Notes: generated by a model from the letters alone, not told the origin. 64,000 bases of DNA from G963665925 sp050596425 (GCF_050596425.1 NZ_CP192292.1:3534001-3598000); one strand, 5' to 3'. Positions 29,398 through 38,104 are shown, counted from the first letter of the stretch. Made by a program: numbers and translations.

Positions 29398-31722
29398 TTA
29401 ATATTTAAACTTACCCACTTCACTCTTTAGCTTAGATGACAGTTCATCTAAGTTTTCACTGGAACGTGTGAGTGCTTTGGCTATTTGAGTTTGTGCTTCA
29501 ATGGTTTGAGACACGGTTGAGGAAGCATTTGCATTTTGTGTGCTAACTGCCGAAAGAGACACAATCTCATCTTCCACCTTTTTTCTCATTCCATCAATAT
29601 TTTTCTGGTAGGCATCAAGCATATAAATAAGTTCATTTGTCTGCTTCATGGCTCCACTGATTTCTAGGTATTTATCTTTGGTGTTGTGAACACTCTCCAT
29701 TTGAACTTTGGACACATCCACAAGCTTGTCTATACCCTCTTCTACATTTTTATTGTCCCGTCTCATCTGTTCAATGATCTCATTGATATCATTGCTATAA
29801 TCCCGAGATTGATGTGCCAGTTTCCTTATTTCGTCTGATACCACTGCAAATCCAAGACCGTGTTCTCCCGCACGTGCCGCTTCTATCGACGCATTGAGAG
29901 ACAGGAGGTTTGTCTTTTCAGCAATGTCCAGTATAAGGTGTGTCACATTTTCAATGCGCTTAAAGCTCTCATGGGATTTTACAATCCCCTCATGGAGTTC
30001 ATCATTGGTCTCAAGGGTTTGCTCATTCGCTTTTTCCAGTGTGTTGACAATTTCAAGACCAGAGTTAATGATTTTATCCACATCAGACATATAGTCAATA
30101 ACGGACTTGAGTTCTCTTTGATTGGTTGCAAGCACCCTATTTAAATCTGATGTGTTTTCAAGAGCCACTTCCGTGCTGGAGGCCTGTTCCTCACTACCCT
30201 GAGCAATCTCTTGTACAGATTCTTCCACATTTGTTGACATCTCTAGGGATTGAAGGGCATTTTTATGCAGAACCGCTGACGCACTGACCACCTCTTCCGC
30301 AGAGGCATCTACTTCTTTGAGCAGTAAGACCAAGTTGTCTGCAATATTTAAGATGGCTCTTTCCAAATCACCAATTTCATCTTTTCTATTTTCATCCCTC
30401 AAACTTTTATCATGAACATTTAGTTCATAGTTTGAAATCCTGTGGACAACGTTAATAATTCTTTTGATTGGATTGCTTATGGACAGGGAAATAATAACAG
30501 CTAGACCCATAGCCCCTGCCATTACTAAAATGGCTATCACAGCAGTGGTCTGTCTAAAACCTTCAACCACTTGGAAGGCTTCTTTTCGCTTAACCTCCGT
30601 TACAAGACCTGCATAGGTGTCTCCTACCCTTGTCACCGTTAGAGTGCCTAAAACCTTTTGACCACTGTAGTTTTCATATTCAATGGTCTCATTAAAGTCA
30701 GTCTCTCCCTCAGCCACAGGCCCTTGTAATTTATTAGTGGCCTCTGTATCTATGGTTTCCACCAAGGCCGCCTTTTGATTCAGCGGCGGCAATATAGTAT
30801 TGGTCATGAGTAGACCCTCACCATTGACTAAATAGGTATCTCCATCTTCAGAAACCTCAGCTATACCCTTGTGAACAAGTTCATTTAAGGCATTTTGGTT
30901 AAGAACCATATTCAATGTTCCAATGACCTGGGTCTTGCTTTTTGTCTCATAAGAATATATAGGCGTTGAGAGGACAAGAATATTGTCATCAATAAAAGCG
31001 TTGCGAAATAAATTCGACCAGTTCTGCTCTCCTGTCATGGCCTTGTCGACAAAGTCATCGGAAAAGACCAAGGGAGATAGATCCAGGGTATTATAATTTA
31101 AACTGTATACAACTTCTTTGTATTTGTTGGTTAGGAAAATGTCTGTAAAACCATACGCCTCGACAGGTTCCATTAAAATATCTTCAAAATCTTTTTCGAT
31201 CTGCCTGAGTTCACTCGGATCTGCATCAAAAGTGTTTAGCCTTTCAATGCCACGACTCACATTGCTCGATGTTGTCAATATATTGGCATCAACTTCACGG
31301 GATTTAAAGTACTCATTAATACGGTCATGAGTCATGCTTAAGTAAAGTTGATTTTTTGAGTACACCCCATCTTCTATAATGCTCACTGAATTTGAAGTGT
31401 TATAGACCGTTAAAAAAGCAATGGGAATGAGGCTGACTGCTACGGCCATAAGAACGAGCTTGGTTCTTAGCTTCAAATTGCTAAAGCGAAGGTCTATAAG
31501 CCCCTTATTATTTTTGAGTTGCCCCCTAAGCAAACTATTTGATTTATTAAGCAGTGAAGGTTTAAGAATCCTTGTATCAGTGTTTTCGTTCAAGCTCAAA
31601 TGCTTTTCATTGAATTCTACTGTCTTCTTGTCATTTTGGACTTTCTTTTTCATAGATATGTTTTCTTTTAGACTCTGAAACAAATGACGTCTTTTCTTCT
31701 TAAGCTTGCTCGATATTTCCAC
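29398..31722 (-). CDS. Methyl-accepting chemotaxis protein inside the pst cluster
   Basis: This 774-residue chemoreceptor starts with a basic cytoplasmic tail of about 85 residues before the first membrane helix (about 88-108), far longer than usual. An extracellular region of about 280 residues looks like a double-Cache sensor. A second membrane helix (about 390-412), a HAMP segment and the signalling domain follow, with the hairpin tip EKTNLLSLNASIEAARAGEH. GTG 31722 is preceded by GGAGGATAAGCC. It lies 62 nt after pstA and 94 nt before pstB, in the same direction, with no clear terminator between. Co-transcription with pst would make it a phosphate-starvation-induced receptor; its ligand is unknown. 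Confidence 0.92.
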   Translation of the reverse strand: MEISSKLKKKRRHLFQSLKENISMKKKVQNDKKTVEFNEKHLSLNENTDTRILKPSLLNKSNSLLRGQLKNNKGLIDLRFSNLKLRTKLVLMAVAVSLIPIAFLTVYNTSNSVSIIEDGVYSKNQLYLSMTHDRINEYFKSREVDANILTTSSNVSRGIERLNTFDADPSELRQIEKDFEDILMEPVEAYGFTDIFLTNKYKEVVYSLNYNTLDLSPLVFSDDFVDKAMTGEQNWSNLFRNAFIDDNILVLSTPIYSYETKSKTQVIGTLNMVLNQNALNELVHKGIAEVSEDGDTYLVNGEGLLMTNTILPPLNQKAALVETIDTEATNKLQGPVAEGETDFNETIEYENYSGQKVLGTLTVTRVGDTYAGLVTEVKRKEAFQVVEGFRQTTAVIAILVMAGAMGLAVIISLSISNPIKRIINVVHRISNYELNVHDKSLRDENRKDEIGDLERAILNIADNLVLLLKEVDASAEEVVSASAVLHKNALQSLEMSTNVEESVQEIAQGSEEQASSTEVALENTSDLNRVLATNQRELKSVIDYMSDVDKIINSGLEIVNTLEKANEQTLETNDELHEGIVKSHESFKRIENVTHLILDIAEKTNLLSLNASIEAARAGEHGLGFAVVSDEIRKLAHQSRDYSNDINEIIEQMRRDNKNVEEGIDKLVDVSKVQMESVHNTKDKYLEISGAMKQTNELIYMLDAYQKNIDGMRKKVEDEIVSLSAVSTQNANASSTVSQTIEAQTQIAKALTRSSENLDELSSKLKSEVGKFKY

Positions 31723-31784
31723 GGCTTATCCTCCAACTTACAACAAATACAAGAGGTCTCTCTTGGGCTCACTGACCCTAGAGT

Positions 31785-32726
31785 TTAAAATCTTCTTTGG
31801 AACTTATTGCGTATTATAATGGCAGCTGAATTCAAAAGGAACAGAACTGATAATAGAACCACGATGGTTGCTGCAGCTAAATTGGCATACTCAGCTGTAA
31901 GTACAGTATCGAGTGTCCAGTAATAAATCTGAATTGGCAGTGCCGTAAAATCATCCATAAAACTTTCAGGTGTTTTTAGAATAAGCGTTGGTATTCCTAG
32001 TACAACCAGTGGTGCTGTTTCACCAATAGCTCTTGATAAGGCAAGGATTGACCCTGTCATTATGCCAGGAATTGCTGATGGCAATACGACTTTTCGCACC
32101 GTTGTCCACTTTGTTGCACCTAGGCCGTATGAGGCTTCCCTCAAGTAATTCGGAACCGCTTTAATGGCTTCTTGGCTGGCTACCACGACATTGGGCAGGA
32201 CGAGCAAAGAGAGCGTTAATCCACCTGCAAGTATGCTGGAGCCTAACCCGAACATGCGGCCAAAGACTGTCAGTCCAAGAAGACCAAATATAACAGATGG
32301 CACACCAGCAAGGTTGGATATATTGACACTGATGAGTCCGTGAAGTATTCCTTTTTTTGAGTACTCCTCTAGGTAAATTGCCGTTGCCACACCTATAATC
32401 AATGTAACTGGAGCAACAACAACCATAAGCATACCCGTTCCGATAATAACGCTTTTAATACCAGCCCGAACAGGATTAATAGAAAGACGACCTGTTAAGA
32501 AGCCCCAATCCAGCCAACCGATACTTGTTGAAATTGTTTCATACAAGAGCAGGCCTAAAATGAACATTATAAAGAGAATAATTATTGAAAAAACACCCTG
32601 GGCCATTTTGTTGTGCAGTCTACGCTTTTTTATTCGTTTGACTGCCATATCAGGATCAATAAATTTTTTTGAAATATCCATGTTTTTCATATAGTCACTT
32701 TTAAGAGTATTTGAAGTGTTCTCCAT
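31785..32726 (-). CDS. pstA: Phosphate ABC transporter permease PstA
   Basis: The 313-residue protein has about six membrane helices after a charged N-terminal tail of some 40 residues, and the binding-protein-dependent permease loop EASYGLGATKWTTVRKVVLP. With PstC it forms the phosphate channel. Its start codon is 2 nt from the pstC stop, with GGGAG just upstream. Confidence 0.96.
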   Translation of the reverse strand: MENTSNTLKSDYMKNMDISKKFIDPDMAVKRIKKRRLHNKMAQGVFSIIILFIMFILGLLLYETISTSIGWLDWGFLTGRLSINPVRAGIKSVIIGTGMLMVVVAPVTLIIGVATAIYLEEYSKKGILHGLISVNISNLAGVPSVIFGLLGLTVFGRMFGLGSSILAGGLTLSLLVLPNVVVASQEAIKAVPNYLREASYGLGATKWTTVRKVVLPSAIPGIMTGSILALSRAIGETAPLVVLGIPTLILKTPESFMDDFTALPIQIYYWTLDTVLTAEYANLAAATIVVLLSVLFLLNSAAIIIRNKFQRRF

Positions 32727-32728
32727 CC

Positions 32729-33634
32729 TTAATACTCCCTTCTATATTTTTTGGTGATGTATTTTGCAAATAGATTTGTCACCAGCGTGAAAATAAACAG
32801 TATGAGTCCAACAGCATATAAACTGTAATATCCTACTGTACCACTTCCGGCATCACCACTCGTAAATTCAACAATATAAGCTGTCATCGTCTGCATTGGC
32901 ATTGTGACATCCAGTGTGAAGTTTTTCATACTGCCACTGGCAATGGTAACGATCATTGTCTCCCCAATGGCTCTGGATATAGCCAGTACAAAAGCAGCCA
33001 CTATACCAGAAATAGCTGCGGGTAATATAACCTTTGATGCGACTTCTAGCTTTGTCGAACCAAGTCCATATGCCCCTTGACGAATTGAATCTGGCACAGC
33101 ACTCATGGCGTCTTCTGATAGAGACGTCACAATTGGGATGATCATGATCCCCATAACAATCCCAGGCGATAGTGCATTTTTTGACCCTATGCTTGGAATA
33201 AGCTTCATTAGAATTGGTGTGACTGTGTTATAGGCAAAGAAACCATAAACGATGGTCGGTATGCCAGCTAACACTTCAATAATTGGCTTGATGATTCTTC
33301 TTTTCTTTGGTGTCATAAACTCACTTAAAAACATTGCTGAAGCAAGTCCAAGAGGCGCTGCTACCAGCATTGCTATCACCGATGTGACAATCGTGCCCAT
33401 AATAAGTGGTAGAAAGCCAAAGCTTGGATTTTTTGCTCTTAGAGGCTCAAGCTCTGTACTGAAGACTTCACTTAGTGGCACTTCTGCAAAGAAATGAGAG
33501 GCATCAACAACAAGCGTGATCACAATTCCAATGGAGGTCAAAACTGAAACTGATGCAATGATAAAAAGAATCGTTGGGATAATATTCTCTATATCAATTA
33601 TTTTTTTTCTTTTGCTAATATTTAACTCAGTCAT
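32729..33634 (-). CDS. pstC: Phosphate ABC transporter permease PstC
   Basis: The 301-residue protein has about six membrane helices and the EAA-type loop RQGAYGLGSTKLEVASKVIL. ATG 33634 (MTELNISKRKK) follows TGGAGT by 8 nt; the longer frame to 33652 would include that site. It pairs with PstA. A 326-bp gap with a stem-loop separates it from pstS. Confidence 0.95.
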   Translation of the reverse strand: MTELNISKRKKIIDIENIIPTILFIIASVSVLTSIGIVITLVVDASHFFAEVPLSEVFSTELEPLRAKNPSFGFLPLIMGTIVTSVIAMLVAAPLGLASAMFLSEFMTPKKRRIIKPIIEVLAGIPTIVYGFFAYNTVTPILMKLIPSIGSKNALSPGIVMGIMIIPIVTSLSEDAMSAVPDSIRQGAYGLGSTKLEVASKVILPAAISGIVAAFVLAISRAIGETMIVTIASGSMKNFTLDVTMPMQTMTAYIVEFTSGDAGSGTVGYYSLYAVGLILFIFTLVTNLFAKYITKKYRREY

Positions 33635-33960
33635 AATATTAACTCCATTCACCGTAATTTATTTCAGATTATTCATTTGTCTAACAATTTGATTCTATCC
33701 AATAGTCTTAAATAATGGACGACTAAATCCCGTAATGATTCACCGTCCGCTCAAAGTTTTGTCTTTCATCCAATAATCCATTTTGCCTTCATCAAACTAT
33801 TATCTTCATCCAATAGAATTTATATTTTGATGTGTATTTCAATTTATTGCTTTTTTTACAATTTTGTAGCATTATCTTTCAAAGTACATGAGACAAGGAG
33901 CGCTTGCCCCCTGTCTCTGATATATTCCTATTTTTTAATGTTGATCATTCTACGCACTTA
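33635..33960 (-). other. pstS-pstC intergenic region with stem-loop and short repeats
   Basis: No ORF is credible. On the minus strand a long stem-loop (33890-33917, arms GAGACA/TGTCTC extended by G-C and G-U pairs) follows pstS without a T-run. It could stabilise the pstS message or partly block read-through. Three copies of ATCCAATA lie on the plus strand at 33697, 33768 and 33808. Confidence 0.6.
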
Positions 33961-34986
33961 TTATTTTAGAGCGTCTAGTTGCTTTTGATATTCTTCATAC
34001 ATAGTGTCAGGAAGCGGAGCAAATCCATTTTCACCAGCTAGTCTCTTAGCGCCTTGGTTTGAAACAACATACTTTGCAAAATCTAGAACTTGTGGTTTTT
34101 CCATTGCGTAGTTTACATTTAGGTACGTGAACACTGGTCTTGTGAAACCTGAGTAGTCTAGGTCAGTGCCGATCGTTTCAAGTTTTGGTTCAACTGGACC
34201 GTTTCCAAAATCAACGTGTACCGCTTGAAGCTTGTCCGTATTTGAAACATAGTAGCCAAATCCAAAGAATGCAATTGCATTTTTGTCTGATGACACGAGA
34301 TCAACTAGAGTTGAGTATTCCTGCTGTAGGTTCGCTGATTCAACCATATCTTGTTCGTCAAGAATTTTTTCGTAGAAGAATTCATAAGTACCGTGGTTTT
34401 CATTTGGACCGTAGAACTTGATTTCTTCTGCTGGCCAGTCTGGACGGATGTCAGACCATTTTGAAACGTTGCCTGATGCAAGGTACATGTTCACGATTTC
34501 TTCGCGAGTCATTTCCGTTGCCCAAGTGTTGTCTTTGTTGATAACCATTGTAAGGCCATCATATGCTAGAACAAATTCATAGACGTCTTCGCCAAGTTTC
34601 ATACCTTTTTCTTCTAACTGTGCAACTTCCTTGTCTTTGATCTTTCGAGATGCGTCAGAGAAATCCGTTTCGCCAGGAATGAATTTTTTGAAACCTGCTG
34701 ATGAACCTGCACGACCAACCTGTACAGATACATCTGGTTGTTCATTAACCATATACTCTTCAGCTATATGTGCCATAAGTGGGTAAACAGTACCAGAACC
34801 GTCTACGATAACTGCGCCTTCAAGTGTTGTTGCCTCTTGTACTTCTCCTGTTGTGCCTTCTGTTGTTTCTGCTGGAGCTCCTGCCGATTCTGCTTCCTCA
34901 GCGCCTCCTGCACAACCTGCAAGTGCACCCATTGCTAGGACTAGAATTAGTCCAAAGATCATAAATTTCGAAGTTAAAGTTCTCAT
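33961..34986 (-). CDS. pstS: Phosphate-binding lipoprotein PstS
   Basis: This 341-residue extracytoplasmic receptor captures phosphate for PstCAB. A lipoprotein signal peptide ends in the lipobox LAGC, with cysteine at about residue 25, followed by an Ala/Glu/Thr-rich linker. The phosphate-binding segments VDGSGTVYP and GRAGSSAGFKKF match the family. AAGGGG precedes ATG 34986. It is first in the pst cluster and has two visible control inputs upstream: a PhoP box and tandem c-di-GMP riboswitches. Confidence 0.96.
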   Translation of the reverse strand: MRTLTSKFMIFGLILVLAMGALAGCAGGAEEAESAGAPAETTEGTTGEVQEATTLEGAVIVDGSGTVYPLMAHIAEEYMVNEQPDVSVQVGRAGSSAGFKKFIPGETDFSDASRKIKDKEVAQLEEKGMKLGEDVYEFVLAYDGLTMVINKDNTWATEMTREEIVNMYLASGNVSKWSDIRPDWPAEEIKFYGPNENHGTYEFFYEKILDEQDMVESANLQQEYSTLVDLVSSDKNAIAFFGFGYYVSNTDKLQAVHVDFGNGPVEPKLETIGTDLDYSGFTRPVFTYLNVNYAMEKPQVLDFAKYVVSNQGAKRLAGENGFAPLPDTMYEEYQKQLDALK

Positions 34987-35084
34987 TTGAAATCCCCTTC
35001 CAAAGTTTTGTCTAATTTGAGAAGCTCTCGCATTTCCTGTTGAAGTCCTGCAAAATGCTTTGCTCAGTTGTTACTGCCAAAGTC

Positions 35085-35149
35085 ATTATAGCAAGCCATT
35101 TATCCCCATGTGTTTAGACATAGTAAAGCTTATGTAAAGGGAATGTTAA
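35085..35149 (-). promoter_or_regulatory. PhoP box and promoter of pstS
   Basis: Four hexamers on the minus strand, TTAACA (35149-35144), TTTACA (35138-35133), TTTACT (35127-35122) and TAAACA (35116-35111), are spaced exactly 5 nt apart, i.e. an 11-bp period as in Bacillus PhoP boxes. A -10 TATAAT (35090-35085, TGC in front) lies 20 bp downstream with no -35, the arrangement of PhoP-activated promoters. Confidence 0.88.
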
Positions 35150-35206
35150 GTCGTCAGCCAGTATACGGAACCTGAATAATCACTCTGTAAAGTTTGTTAA
35201 CACCAC

Positions 35207-35238
35207 AAAAAAGACCCTGAATCCATAGATTCAGAGCC
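35207..35238 (-). terminator. Intrinsic terminator between the riboswitches and pstS
   Basis: An 11-bp stem (GGCTCTGAATC/GATTCAGGGTC, two G-U pairs) with a TATG loop is followed by six Ts. It lies downstream of the second c-di-GMP aptamer. Confidence 0.85.
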
Positions 35239-35249
35239 ATATATGCATC

Positions 35250-35397
35250 AAAAAAACTTTTCTCGGTAACTGGCTATCCTGCGTATGATGTACAAAGTTT
35301 TTGGACCTTGTTAAATTACATCTTCCATCATATCGTTTAGACCCTTATAGTTTTGCGCCACCAATTTTCGTTGGTTTTGCTCTTTGAACCGAAAAGT
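35250..35397 (-). promoter_or_regulatory. c-di-GMP-I riboswitch (GEMM), second of tandem pair, with terminator-like closing stem
   Basis: On the minus strand it shows the GEMM-I landmarks in order: GCAAAACC, a stem capped by GAAA, GGCGCAAAACTAT, GGGTCTAA, a variable stem (ATGATG/CATCAT), and GATAGCCAGTTACC. Outer arms ACTTTTCGGT and ACCGAGAAAAGT pair around it and are followed directly by seven Ts (35256-35250). The closing stem could thus itself be a terminator stabilised by ligand. Confidence 0.85.
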
Positions 35398-35401
35398 TTG
35401 T

Positions 35402-35505
35402 TTGGCAGCCTGTCAACCTTGCAGTTCAAGGATGATATTTAATCATCAATTAAACTGTTTAGATCAAGGGCTTTGCGTCGTTGATTTTCATCAACTTTGC
35501 TTTCT
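35402..35505 (-). promoter_or_regulatory. c-di-GMP-I riboswitch (GEMM), first of tandem pair
   Basis: On the minus strand: GCAAAG, a GTTGA/TCAAC stem with a GAAA-type cap, GACGCAAAGCC, GATCTAA, a variable stem (CAGTT/AACTG) and GACAGGCTGCC. These are the conserved GEMM-I blocks in the right order and spacing. It lies about 95 nt after the phoR stop and upstream of the second aptamer. Confidence 0.85.
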
Positions 35506-35506
35506 A

Positions 35507-35535
35507 TATATATACCACTTTTAGTCCAACTTAAA
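35507..35535 (-). promoter_or_regulatory. Possible promoter of the riboswitch transcript
   Basis: TATATA (35512-35507) with a weak TTTAAG -35 (35535-35530), 17-bp spacer. Transcription could also read in from phoR, after which I see no strong terminator. Confidence 0.35.
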
Positions 35536-35599
35536 CACAGAATGGTAATTTATTTACCTTTTTCTTAAAAACTCACCTTACTGACCCATCCGTCCTATT

Positions 35600-37321
35600 C
35601 TAGACTTCAAAAGGTATTCTTACAATGAATTCTGTACCCTTACCATACTCAGATCTCACATCAATATGTCCACCAAAAGACAGAACAACATGTTTAACAA
35701 TAGCGAGTCCAAGTCCCGTTCCCCCTACATTTCTAGATCGGGCTTTATCAACACGGTAGAAACGTTCAAACAACCTGTCAATATGCTCTTCTGGTATGCC
35801 AATGCCATTATCTTTTATGGAGATGAGAAGATCATCCCCCGTCTGAGACATGTTCACCCAAACACTGCCATCATTCGGTGTGTACTTAATGCCGTTGTCA
35901 ATGAGATTAATCAGCATTTGCTTGAACCATCCAGAGTTTCCGAACAGCTCTGTATTCACCTTGTCACAGTTAAGATTTATGGCGACATTTTTTTTCTTTC
36001 CAATCTCTTGGAGCATGTGGACCACTTCTTCTGCGGCCTTGCATACGTCTATTTGTGATTTCTCGATCATGTTGCTTCGTTTTTCAATATCTGAAAGCAC
36101 AAGAAGGTCTTCAATCAAAGTTGAAAGTCTGCCTGTTTCCATATCAATAATATCAAGAAACTTGTCTCTAACTGCCACATTGTCTACGGCTCCATTTTTT
36201 AACGTTTCCACAAAACCGCGAATCGATGTCAGGGGCGTCTTCAACTCGTGAGACACATTTGCAACAAAATCCTTACGCATAAACTCCAGCTTGCGCATGT
36301 CTGTGACATCTGCAATGATGATGACAACACCAATTCTTTCATTGGCCCTTTGGGAGCTTACAATAGGATTGGAGTACATATTAAGTATTCTATGTTCTGG
36401 TCTATGCATTTCTATTTCAATGGCAGACTGAACATTGTCATCAATAAGAGCTTGAATTTGCTCATCAAGCTGATTGTTTCGAAAAGCTTCTAAAATATGT
36501 CTGCCTTTGATCTCATCTTCACGAAAACCAAAGAGCAGTTCTGCCGCTGGATTAATAAACATGACGTGCTTTTGATTGTCAACGGCAATAACACCGTTGA
36601 TCATACTTGATAGTATTGCACTGTTTTTAATGTTTTGGTCTTTGATTTCCATAATTTTATTTCCAAGCTCTTCACTCATCTTATTAAAATTCTCAGCCAG
36701 TTCCCCCAGTTCATCATCAGAATCATATATTATACTTCTTCCAAATTTGCCGTTAGCAATTTCCTTACTGGCTCGCGACATATCCTGAATGGGGTTGATT
36801 ATCACTTTTAAGAATCTTACGCCCAGAAGCATGGCCACAACAAGGCCAAAGGCTGCTGATAACAGTATGGTTCTAAATAGATGGTAGTTAAACGTTGAAA
36901 TTTCTGTAAGTGGCACAGAGAGTCTAATGACATACCGTCCCCCTGACTTCAGATCATATGGGATGGCCACATAGTACAAATCCATATTTATAGATTTTGA
37001 ATATCTTTGACTGACACCGACAAGGCCATCAACGGCCATTATCACTTCTGGTCTATTGCCATGGTTGTCCAGTTCATGCAAATTGGCTTCAGAATCGACG
37101 ACCACAACCCCATTGGAATCAATCACTGTGACACGGGCTTTAAAATTATCTGACTCACGGGCCACCACCCGGCGTATGTCATCAATGTCATGGACATCAT
37201 CCAGTAAAAACCCTCGTATCAAGTAGGCATTACTAAGAAGCCTGTTTTCAACACTATTCAGAAAATCTCTTTGAAGCAGAGCGTGGGCAAGTAGGCCTGT
37301 TGCCAATATACCAATGATCAT
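35600..37321 (-). CDS. phoR: Phosphate-responsive sensor histidine kinase PhoR
   Basis: The 573 visible residues contain a membrane helix at each end of an extracellular domain of about 120 residues, a HAMP segment, a PAS domain (about 232-340), the phosphoacceptor H358 in VSHELKTPLTS and the ATPase with DNGIGIP and GGTGLGLAIV. It phosphorylates PhoP under phosphate limitation. The start is problematic. ATG 37356 lies 8 nt after the phoP stop and would give MRKK, but its frame meets a stop after a 7-A tract; one more A would join it to this frame (KKINALVISL). ATG 37321 shortens the first membrane helix. A sequencing error, a mutation or slippage on the A-tract are all possible. Confidence 0.92.
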   Translation of the reverse strand: MIIGILATGLLAHALLQRDFLNSVENRLLSNAYLIRGFLLDDVHDIDDIRRVVARESDNFKARVTVIDSNGVVVVDSEANLHELDNHGNRPEVIMAVDGLVGVSQRYSKSINMDLYYVAIPYDLKSGGRYVIRLSVPLTEISTFNYHLFRTILLSAAFGLVVAMLLGVRFLKVIINPIQDMSRASKEIANGKFGRSIIYDSDDELGELAENFNKMSEELGNKIMEIKDQNIKNSAILSSMINGVIAVDNQKHVMFINPAAELLFGFREDEIKGRHILEAFRNNQLDEQIQALIDDNVQSAIEIEMHRPEHRILNMYSNPIVSSQRANERIGVVIIIADVTDMRKLEFMRKDFVANVSHELKTPLTSIRGFVETLKNGAVDNVAVRDKFLDIIDMETGRLSTLIEDLLVLSDIEKRSNMIEKSQIDVCKAAEEVVHMLQEIGKKKNVAINLNCDKVNTELFGNSGWFKQMLINLIDNGIKYTPNDGSVWVNMSQTGDDLLISIKDNGIGIPEEHIDRLFERFYRVDKARSRNVGGTGLGLAIVKHVVLSFGGHIDVRSEYGKGTEFIVRIPFEV

Positions 37322-37364
37322 CAGGCTGATTACGAGTGCGTTTATTTTTTTCTCATAATAATCT

Positions 37365-38057
37365 CTACTTCACCTTGTAGCCAACGCCACGTACGGTTTC
37401 AATGTACTTATAGTCGCTATCACTTTCGATTTTGCTTCTGAGATGACGTATGTGGACATCCACAGTACGGGTTTCGCCAAAATAGTCATACCCCCAAATT
37501 TCATCTAGAAGAAAATTACGTGATAGAACCTTGCCTCGATTTTCAGCAAGAATCTTTAAAAGTTCAAACTCTTTAAGTGTGAGTTGAAAGATCACATCAC
37601 CACGCGTCACTTCGTGCTTATCAATGTCAATGGTCAGATCCTCTACGACAATTTTACCCGTATCTTTAAAGGGCTGTGTGTTTTGGTAGCGCCTCAGAAT
37701 CACTTTAATTCTCGTGAGGAGCTCACGAATGCTAAAGGGTTTTGTCATGTAATCATCAGCACCAATTTCAAGGCCAATAATCTTGTCAGTCTCACTGCTT
37801 TTAGCTGTTAGCATAATAATGGGTATTTGCTTGAGTTCACGATTGTTTTTAATTCTATTGCAAACATCAATGCCATCAATTTCTGGAAGCATAAGATCCA
37901 GCAGAACCAGATCCGGCTTTTCCATTTCAACACGTTTAATACCATCTCGTCCGTTAAATGCGTATGATACCTTGTATCCGTTGCTTTCTAAATTAAATTT
38001 TATGAGTTCGACAATATGCTCTTCGTCCTCAATTATGAGTACATGTGGCTGAGACAT
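37365..38057 (-). CDS. phoP: PhoP/PhoB-type response regulator (OmpR family)
   Basis: The 230-residue regulator has a receiver domain with phosphoacceptor D54 (LVLLDLMLPEIDG) and a conserved K near 105 (TKPFS). The winged-helix DNA-binding domain carries TLKEFELLKIL and RTVDVHIRHLRSKIE. It should bind the 11-bp-period boxes upstream of pstS. AAGGAGG precedes ATG 38057. It is first of the phoPR operon and has similar TTAACA-type repeats upstream of its own -10. Confidence 0.95.
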   Translation of the reverse strand: MSQPHVLIIEDEEHIVELIKFNLESNGYKVSYAFNGRDGIKRVEMEKPDLVLLDLMLPEIDGIDVCNRIKNNRELKQIPIIMLTAKSSETDKIIGLEIGADDYMTKPFSIRELLTRIKVILRRYQNTQPFKDTGKIVVEDLTIDIDKHEVTRGDVIFQLTLKEFELLKILAENRGKVLSRNFLLDEIWGYDYFGETRTVDVHIRHLRSKIESDSDYKYIETVRGVGYKVK

Positions 38058-38104
38058 GATTAACCTCCTTATGATTAATATCCCCGGTTGAATCTTTCTT
38101 ATCC

